From assembly GCA_018827685.1 (NCBI GenBank), contig JAHJXD010000081.1, forward strand, positions 1-10,997: a stretch of 10,997 nt of DNA. Direction: 5' to 3'. Numbering within the stretch: position 1 is the first letter of the stretch; each line of letters begins with the position of its first letter. Under the pieces are notes generated by a model. That model was not told where the DNA came from. It did not search any database and worked only from the letters and a program-made list of their open reading frames with translations. Both the position numbers and the translations under genes were made by a program. Shown here one piece after another: positions 1 to 3,491 of this stretch. This stretch comes from Patescibacteria group bacterium. Its GTDB lineage: Bacteria > Patescibacteriota > Patescibacteriia > Patescibacteriales > GWC2-42-12.

Positions 1-328
1 AAAAAGGTCGAGAAAACATTAATTCAACTAACAAATTGAACCCTTCTTTAGTGTCATTTTCCAGGATGGATAAAAAAGAGGTTTTGGTGTCATGATTAAA
101 TGATTTGACACGATTTTCGCATCAAAATTTTCGCATCAAAATGTCGCGACAACGTGATAATGTCATAGTTGGGCAATTTAGAAATGTCCTATCTGTTAAC
201 TTTTGTGTCATAATAATTTAGATATACTATATTTTTTTTATTTTAATTTTATGGAAGAAAAAATTAATGAAAAAAAATTCCAAATATTAAACATGGAACG
301 ACTGTAAAAGTTTATCAAAAAATTTTGC
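1..328. other. Mostly non-coding left edge with short repeats
   Basis: No convincing gene. One plus frame is open from the window edge and stops with TGA at 93-95; it could be the tail of a gene to the left, but about 30 codons without a motif cannot decide this. An 18-codon ORF at 251-307 (ATG to TAA) sits behind a weak TATACT (223-228) and is probably chance. GTGTCAT occurs at 51-57, 87-93 and 205-211, with a near copy ATGTCAT at 160-166, more than expected by eye in 160 bp; it may be a protein-binding motif or debris. A 14-bp tandem duplication lies at 113-140. Confidence 0.5.
113..140. repeat. 14-bp tandem duplication
   Basis: The unit ATTTTCGCATCAAA occurs at 113-126 and again, identically, at 127-140. 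It is directly visible, non-coding, and of unknown role; replication slippage is the simplest origin. Confidence 0.8.
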
Positions 329-1507
329 CTATTTTACATCACCACCCCAAATATAATTATTGAACCCAAAAACATTTTTTCGTCCAATCAAGTAATATTT
401 TTTGAGTTCCGCTATTTTTGATAATCTTGCTAAATTATTCAAATCAATTTTAATTGGCGATTCTTTTGCTTCTAATGCAATTTTTTTATTCAAAACAAAA
501 TCAATTTCGTTTCCATTTTTTAACGCATAATAACAAACATTTCCAATATGACGAATTTGGTTAAAAAATGCATTTTCAAATTTGGAACCACTGCTATTTT
601 CCGCTAAAATATCCACTAATCCATTATCACAGAAATAAATTTTTTTAGCTTTTACTATTTCACGATCTGTATTGCGAGTATAAACAGGTACTCTATAAAT
701 CAAATATGTTTTTTCAAAAAAATCCACATATTCTTCAATTGTATGTCGCGATAAACCAACTAAACTCGCTAATTTATTATAATCAAGCCGAGCGCCAATT
801 CGAGATGCTAACATTTTTATCAAGCTATAAATTTCTTTATCTTTTCGAAAATCGGAAAGTGACTTTATGTCAATATTTATATAAGAACTAATAATATCAT
901 TTAATAATTCTTTTTTAAGCTCTTGTTTTTTTGCCAAAACTATTTCTGGAAACCCGCCAAAATTAATAAATTCTTCATAGTAAAATTTTAATCTTTCATA
1001 TTCAAATTCAGAAAATTTTTCTTTGAAAGGATTTTTTTCTTTAAAATAAACTTCTTTAAAAATTAAAAATTCTCCAAAATCTAAAGGGAATAATTCAAAG
1101 ATAATTTTTCTTCCGGCAAGCGATTGAGTAAAAAAATTTTTAAGATAATAAGAACTAGAACCTGTTAGAAAAAACTTTATATTATAGTGATCATATAAGT
1201 ATTTTATAACACTTGTAATGTTTGGCAAAAATTGGATTTCATCAATGGCTAAATAAATTTTCTTTTTTATATCTATCCCTTTTCTTTCTAAGTCAAGTAA
1301 AATATTGTCATAATTTTTTTGGTCAAAAACACTCCTGTCTGATAATTTTTCTAAATCAAAATATGTTTTATTCTTCGATTTTATTTCAGATAAAATTTGT
1401 TTTAAGATAGTGGTTTTTCCTACTCGACGCATGCCAGTAATAACAATCGTTTGTTTCACATTAAGATATTTTTTAATTTTCTTATAAATTTTCCGTTGAT
1501 ATATCAT
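329..1507 (-). CDS. AAA-family ATPase with C-terminal DUF4143 domain
   Basis: A 392-aa protein, full length for this family (about 380-420 aa). Residues 25-33 GMRRVGKTT are the Walker A loop and 84-92 IYLAIDEIQ the Walker B strand with acidic D89/E90. A sensor-like FFLTGSSS follows. The second half carries DUF4143 landmarks: GGFPEIVL, KIYFCDNGLVD, then NGNEIDFVL and ALEAKES near the C-terminus. The last two resemble the D...ExK core of the PD-(D/E)XK fold to which DUF4143 is generally assigned. There is no signal peptide, so it is cytoplasmic. These proteins are abundant in CPR bacteria and archaea; their role is poorly defined, with defence, toxin-antitoxin-like and DNA-processing roles all proposed. 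It is transcribed alone, away from khpA, from a consensus promoter whose -10 lies inside an inverted repeat, which suggests repression. The ATG gives the normal family N-terminus; no Shine-Dalgarno is seen. Family assignment is secure, function is not. Confidence 0.9.
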   Translation of the reverse strand: MIYQRKIYKKIKKYLNVKQTIVITGMRRVGKTTILKQILSEIKSKNKTYFDLEKLSDRSVFDQKNYDNILLDLERKGIDIKKKIYLAIDEIQFLPNITSVIKYLYDHYNIKFFLTGSSSYYLKNFFTQSLAGRKIIFELFPLDFGEFLIFKEVYFKEKNPFKEKFSEFEYERLKFYYEEFINFGGFPEIVLAKKQELKKELLNDIISSYINIDIKSLSDFRKDKEIYSLIKMLASRIGARLDYNKLASLVGLSRHTIEEYVDFFEKTYLIYRVPVYTRNTDREIVKAKKIYFCDNGLVDILAENSSGSKFENAFFNQIRHIGNVCYYALKNGNEIDFVLNKKIALEAKESPIKIDLNNLARLSKIAELKKYYLIGRKNVFGFNNYIWGGDVK

Positions 1508-1517
1508 ATTATTGTCT

Positions 1518-1553
1518 ATTACTAAAATATAACTATATTATAACTTTAGTAAT
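1518..1553. promoter_or_regulatory. Inverted repeat around the -10 of the ATPase promoter (possible operator)
   Basis: ATTACTAAA (1518-1526) and its exact complement TTTAGTAAT (1545-1553) are separated by 18 bp that contain the minus-strand -10 hexamer (1537-1542). A dimeric regulator bound here would block the promoter. The 9-bp arms are directly visible; operator function is inferred, and AT-rich DNA does give chance palindromes. Confidence 0.4.
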
Positions 1554-1566
1554 ACTTTTTTGTCAA
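1537..1566 (-). promoter_or_regulatory. Consensus sigma70-type promoter of the DUF4143 ATPase gene
   Basis: On the minus strand there is a perfect -35 TTGACA (1566 to 1561), an 18-bp spacer and a perfect -10 TATAAT (1542 to 1537). The expected transcript start near 1530 gives a leader of about 23 nt before the ATG at 1507, without a Shine-Dalgarno. It is the best promoter match in the window. Confidence 0.75.
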
Positions 1567-1570
1567 TAGC

Positions 1571-1590
1571 AATTATATACAATTATATAC
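1571..1590. repeat. Tandem 10-bp repeat between divergent promoters
   Basis: AATTATATAC occurs twice, head to tail and identical, at 1571-1580 and 1581-1590. It lies between the -35 of the leftward promoter (1561-1566) and that of the rightward promoter (1603-1608). The 10-bp period puts both copies on the same face of the helix, as expected of a regulator site, although a simple slippage repeat is equally possible. Confidence 0.6.
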
Positions 1591-1602
1591 TAATACAACA
1601 GA

Positions 1603-1630
1603 TTGACAAATACATAATTTATGTTAAAAT
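1603..1630 (+). promoter_or_regulatory. Rightward promoter with extended -10, reading toward khpA
   Basis: TTGACA (1603-1608), a 16-bp spacer and TAAAAT (1625-1630) with an upstream TGT (1622-1624), that is, an extended -10. Transcription would start near 1637 and cross the inverted-repeat element at 1697-1828 before reaching khpA at 1905, so the leader would be about 270 nt. Alternatively it drives a small non-coding RNA; no ORF of note lies in between. Confidence 0.65.
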
Positions 1631-1696
1631 AACACAACCCTAATAACTTTGGGTCTAATTATTAAAAAATCTTTCAATTCTGACTGAAAATATTTA

Positions 1697-1828
1697 GTTT
1701 CTGTGTAAAAATTATTTGCCCACAATTTTGGTGATTTATAAAATTCATACTTTAAGCCAAGTTTCCGCTGATCAAACGCTGATAATTACGCTGATCTACG
1801 CTGAAAAATAATATTTTTACACAATAAC
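1697..1828. mobile_element. MITE-like 132-bp element with terminal inverted repeats
   Basis: The left end (1697-1717) and the reverse complement of the right end (1806-1828) share the core TGTGTAAAAA followed by TTATTT. They align over about 21-23 nt with two substitutions and one 2-nt gap. Immediately outside, TATTTAG occurs at 1691-1697 and 1829-1835; the left copy shares its last G with the inverted end, so the pair looks like a 6-7-bp target-site duplication. The interior codes for nothing and carries four CGCTGA(T) motifs. This fits a small non-autonomous transposable element, but no related transposase is in the window, so mobility is inference. As RNA the ends would form a long hairpin in the khpA leader. 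Confidence 0.5.
1766..1804. repeat. Four CGCTGA(T) motifs about 11 bp apart
   Basis: CGCTGAT starts at 1766, 1777 and 1789, and CGCTGA at 1799, with steps of 11, 12 and 10 bp. The spacing is close to one helical turn, so a protein could contact all copies on one face. I recall similar irregular CGCTGAT strings in intergenic DNA of unrelated bacteria, but cannot verify that here. They lie inside the inverted-repeat element. Confidence 0.7.
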
Positions 1829-1834
1829 TATTTA

Positions 1835-1867
1835 GGGACTGTGGCTGAACATGGCATTCGGTCATAA
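1835..1867 (+). repeat. GGGACTGTGGC-family dispersed repeat, copy 1
   Basis: It begins GGGACTGTGGCTGAA and ends in CATAA. It matches, with two differences in the first 15 nt, the inverted arm that ends at 3117 downstream of trmD, and shares its first 11 nt with the copy at 2293. It abuts the right direct repeat of the MITE-like element. Confidence 0.6.
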
Positions 1868-1904
1868 TCCTATTTAGAGTCAGTTTTGCGAGAAACAGAA
1901 AACT

Positions 1905-2234
1905 ATGGTTACTCAAGCAACCGACAAAGAATTTTTGGAGTACATCGCCAGATCAGTCGTCTCTAATCCTGATGCAATATCAGTGGAAAGAACAGTAGAC
2001 GAAATGGGGGTTTTGTTAACGCTTAAAACCGACCCGGCCGACATGGGGTACATTATTGGCCGAAAAGGTCAGACTGCTCAGGCAATTCGAACTTTATTAA
2101 AAATTGTTGGCGCTAAAAACAATGCTCGTGTTAATTTAAAGATCTATGAGCCAGAAGGTTCTAGACGACCTGCCAGAAGCGAAAACGAGAATGCCGGCAT
2201 TGACACTTCATCTATTGATGATTTAAAAATCTAA
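1905..2234 (+). CDS. khpA: KH-domain RNA-binding protein KhpA (YlqC family)
   Basis: A 109-aa, single type II KH-domain protein. The diagnostic GxxG loop is G52-R53-K54-G55 within YIIGRKGQ, followed by the helix TAQAIRTLLKIVG. The family core is about 75-80 aa; the extra, charged and disordered-looking C-terminal tail (residues 82-109, ending DDLKI) is typical of CPR versions as I recall them. KhpA is a cytoplasmic protein that binds structured and small RNAs, often as a dimer or with KhpB, and affects cell division and translation in Firmicutes. Its usual neighbours are rpsP, rimM and trmD; here only trmD remains, behind a terminator. The ATG at 1905 is preceded by no clear Shine-Dalgarno. 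Family assignment is firm. Confidence 0.92.
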   Translation: MVTQATDKEFLEYIARSVVSNPDAISVERTVDEMGVLLTLKTDPADMGYIIGRKGQTAQAIRTLLKIVGAKNNARVNLKIYEPEGSRRPARSENENAGIDTSSIDDLKI

Positions 2235-2253
2235 CATCAAACTTAGATATAAA

Positions 2254-2287
2254 AACAAAAAACCACATCTCAATGTGGTTTTTTGTT
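2254..2287. terminator. Intrinsic terminator after khpA (probably bidirectional)
   Basis: Arms 2254-2268 and 2273-2287 pair over 15 bp around the loop CTCA (2269-2272). The core AACCACAT/ATGTGGTT is flanked by A-rich and T-rich tracts, so it should work on either strand. It follows the khpA stop by 19 nt and separates khpA from trmD. Confidence 0.85.
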
Positions 2288-2292
2288 ATAAA

Positions 2293-2327
2293 GGGGCTGT
2301 GGCCAATGCTCTTTTAGGACTGTGGTC
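2293..2327 (+). repeat. GGGRCTGTGGCC-family repeat, copy 2 (upstream of trmD)
   Basis: GGGGCTGTGGCC (2293-2304) is the exact reverse complement of 3106-3117 on the other side of trmD. The stretch 2293-2319 is also a direct repeat, with a few changes and a 1-nt gap, of 3043-3069 at the trmD 3' end. A second, shorter motif AGGACTGTGGTC lies at 2316-2327. It is non-coding and ends 19 bp before the trmD ATG. Confidence 0.7.
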
Positions 2328-2346
2328 AAAAGACAACTATACATTT

Positions 2347-3072
2347 ATGACTTTCCACATTATTACAATCTTCCCAAAAATTTTTGACTCTTATTTTAAT
2401 GAGAGCATTCTTAAGCGCGCGGTAAAAAATAATTTAATAAATATAAAAATTTATAATCTGCGCGACTGGACGACTGACAAACATAAAACCGTGGATGATA
2501 GTCCGTTTGGCGGCGGAGCAGGCATGGTCATGAAAATTGAACCGCTTTGCAGAGCAGTAGAAAGTATAAAGCACGATGTATTAAGGGATGAAAAAAATTC
2601 CCAAAATACAAAATACAAAATACAAAATACAAAAACCATTTTGCTTTCAGCTAAGGGAAAAACTTTAAATCAACAAAAGGTAAAAAAATTAACTAAATAC
2701 AAAAATTTAATCCTTATCTGCGGCCGCTACGAAGGCGTGGACGAAAGAATTACTAAATTTATTGATGAAGAAATTTCTATCGGCAATTATATTTTAACCG
2801 GCGGCGAAATCGGCGCCATGACCATAGTTGATTCTATCACACGCCTGCTCCCCGGCGCTTTAGGTAATGCGGACAGCGCTCAATTTGAATCACATTCCAC
2901 GCCAGGCATTTTAGAGTATCCGCAATATACCAGACCGGAAATTTTCACAGCCCGCTTGTTTCAAAAAAGGAAATCTTATCGCGTTCCAAAGGTTCTCTTG
3001 TCCGGTGATCATAAAAAAATCGCAGCCTGGCGCAAGAAACATGGGACTGTTGCCCAATGCTCTTTCGGATAG
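2347..3072 (+). CDS. trmD: tRNA (guanine-N1)-methyltransferase TrmD
   Basis: A 241-aa SPOUT-knot enzyme that methylates N1 of G37 in tRNAs using S-adenosylmethionine, preventing +1 frameshifting. Visible signatures: N-terminal FHIITIFP; DDSPFGGGAGMVM (50-62); the AdoMet-binding loops CGRYEGVDERI (125-135) and SIGNYILTGGE (144-154); catalytic Asp in VDSITRLLPG (D162); EYPQYTRP and VPKVLLSGDH. The ATG at 2347 gives the standard N-terminus; an in-frame ATG at 2275 starts inside the khpA terminator stem and is rejected. Residues about 86-95 come from a 7-nt tandem repeat. After WRKKH (228-232) the usual TrmD tail (RT..RRPDLL in many bacteria) is missing and replaced by nine residues read from a dispersed palindrome. 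The core is complete, so it is probably active. rimM is absent beside it, and no promoter was found between terminator and start. Confidence 0.95.
   Translation: MTFHIITIFPKIFDSYFNESILKRAVKNNLINIKIYNLRDWTTDKHKTVDDSPFGGGAGMVMKIEPLCRAVESIKHDVLRDEKNSQNTKYKIQNTKTILLSAKGKTLNQQKVKKLTKYKNLILICGRYEGVDERITKFIDEEISIGNYILTGGEIGAMTIVDSITRLLPGALGNADSAQFESHSTPGILEYPQYTRPEIFTARLFQKRKSYRVPKVLLSGDHKKIAAWRKKHGTVAQCSFG
2603..2630 (+). repeat. 7-nt tandem repeat (AAAATAC x4) inside trmD
   Basis: Four perfect head-to-tail copies of AAAATAC. Because 7 is not a multiple of 3, gain or loss of one unit would shift the trmD frame; three units (21 nt) would be tolerated. It encodes the low-complexity stretch around YKIQNTK between the two halves of the SPOUT domain, where TrmD tolerates insertions. 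Confidence 0.9.
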
Positions 3073-3117
3073 AAATTTGGAAATTTATGCCCAATATGGC
3101 AATTCGGCCACAGCCCC
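3043..3117. repeat. 75-bp imperfect palindrome overlapping the trmD stop
   Basis: The left arm starts GGGACTGTTGCC (3043-3054) and the right arm ends GGCCACAGCCCC (3106-3117). The centre is AAATTT-GG-AAATTT (3073-3086). Outer pairing covers about 16 positions with three mismatches; the middle is looser. The trmD stop TAG (3070-3072) is in the left arm. It could act as a transcript-stabilising hairpin or weak terminator, but there is no U-tract. Relatives at 1835 and 2293 mark it as a dispersed REP/MITE-like repeat. Confidence 0.6.
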
Positions 3118-3175
3118 AACATGGTAAAAATAAGCTTGATGCATAATGTATTAATGAGTATTTTAGATGATTACG

Positions 3176-3200
3176 TGATGCGATGCGATGCGATGTGATG
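3176..3200. repeat. Pentanucleotide repeat (YGATG x5)
   Basis: Five head-to-tail units: TGATG, three CGATG, TGATG. It is non-coding and ends 28 bp before the extended -10 motif, so length changes by slippage could alter promoter context. Confidence 0.85.
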
Positions 3201-3227
3201 CGTTATTTTTTAAATGCTATATTTTTA

Positions 3228-3236
3228 TGCTATAAT
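3228..3236 (+). promoter_or_regulatory. Extended -10 promoter for the surface-protein gene
   Basis: TGC followed by a perfect TATAAT (3231-3236). No good -35 lies 17 bp upstream (T-rich only), which is typical of extended -10 promoters. The expected start near 3243 gives a long leader before the ATG at 3492. Confidence 0.5.
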
Positions 3237-3246
3237 ATAAACAGCC

Positions 3247-3255
3247 TGTGGATAA
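3247..3255 (-). promoter_or_regulatory. Single DnaA-box-like 9-mer
   Basis: TGTGGATAA is the exact complement of the DnaA box TTATCCACA. It is alone: I see no cluster of boxes, no dnaA or dnaN, so an origin is not supported. It may be a titration or regulatory site, or chance. Confidence 0.3.
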
Positions 3256-3294
3256 CTTTTGGAAAATTTTTATATATCTTTATGGCAGATAAAT

Positions 3295-3306
3295 GCTCGC
3301 AATGAC
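3295..3306 (-). repeat. Core of the GTCATTGCGAGC interspersed repeat (fragment)
   Basis: GCTCGCAATGAC, read on the minus strand as GTCATTGCGAGC, equals the first 12 nt of a palindromic repeat I know from intergenic DNA of many unrelated bacteria. Only this piece is present, so it is a fragment at best. Confidence 0.3.
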
Positions 3307-3362
3307 AAATGTTTTTTTGGTTATTATTCTACAGTCCCAATATTATTAAAAGTCGATATATT

Positions 3363-3430
3363 TTTAAGTTATTTAATACTAGTTTACCCTGTTAGATAGT
3401 AAACATCTAATAGGGTGTAGATAACTTAAA
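3363..3430. promoter_or_regulatory. Nested inverted repeats in the surface-protein leader
   Basis: The outer arms TTTAAGTTAT (3363-3372) and ATAACTTAAA (3421-3430) are perfect complements. Inside, ACCCTGTTAGAT (3386-3397) pairs with ATCTAATAGGGT (3405-3416) over 12 positions with one G-U, around a 7-nt loop. No U-tract follows, so it is not a standard terminator. It is about 60-130 nt upstream of an ATG with no Shine-Dalgarno. A 5'-protecting hairpin for a long-lived mRNA or an operator are both plausible. Confidence 0.55.
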
Positions 3431-3481
3431 GATGAATTCTAGATGAATTCTATTAATTAATTAATTTAATGATTAATCATT
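3430..3481. repeat. 11-bp tandem repeat, TTAA-rich tract and 14-bp palindrome before the ATG
   Basis: AGATGAATTCT occurs at 3430-3440 and 3441-3451, identical. A (TTAA)-like tract follows, then the perfect palindrome AATGATTAATCATT (3468-3481), ending 10 bp before the start codon. The position where a ribosome-binding site would lie is therefore inside or next to a palindrome. Confidence 0.6.
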
Positions 3482-3491
3482 TAAAAAACTT

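Larger units (their letters stand above)
1508..1904. other. Intergenic region between the divergent ATPase and khpA genes
   Basis: 397 bp without a supportable ORF. From left to right it holds the ATPase promoter with its inverted repeat, the tandem 10-bp repeat, the rightward promoter, a MITE-like element and a GGGACTGTGGC repeat copy, each listed separately. khpA usually follows rpsP; that gene is absent here, so the operon has been broken or rearranged. Confidence 0.7.
3073..3491. other. Repeat-rich leader region upstream of the large surface-protein gene
   Basis: 419 bp with no supportable ORF. It holds the right arm of the palindrome, a pentamer repeat, an extended -10 promoter, a DnaA-box-like 9-mer, nested inverted repeats, an 11-bp tandem repeat and a 14-bp palindrome just before the start codon. 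From the promoter near 3231 the leader would be about 250 nt, long for a compact genome and suggestive of mRNA-level control or stability. Confidence 0.65.

Noticed and set aside
3..95. Possible C-terminal tail of a gene entering from the left
   Set aside because: About 30 open codons ending in TGA are too few and carry no motif; it cannot be separated from chance without the flanking sequence.
251..307. 18-codon ORF behind a TATACT-like sequence
   Set aside because: Too short, Lys/Glu-rich as expected for A-rich DNA, and without a good -35 or ribosome-binding site.
706..1410. Plus-strand ORFs of about 60 codons inside the ATPase gene
   Set aside because: They are antisense shadows of a clearly coding minus-strand gene, with no motif of their own.
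2275..2346. Longer trmD reading frame starting at 2275
   Set aside because: Its ATG lies in the right arm of the khpA terminator and the extra 24 codons cross a dispersed repeat. The ATG at 2347 gives the standard TrmD N-terminus.
3176..3200. CRISPR array
   Set aside because: A simple 5-nt tandem repeat without spacers; no cas genes and no other regularly spaced repeats of CRISPR size are present.
3247..3255. Replication origin suggested by a DnaA box
   Set aside because: Only one box; no dnaA, dnaN or clustered boxes nearby.
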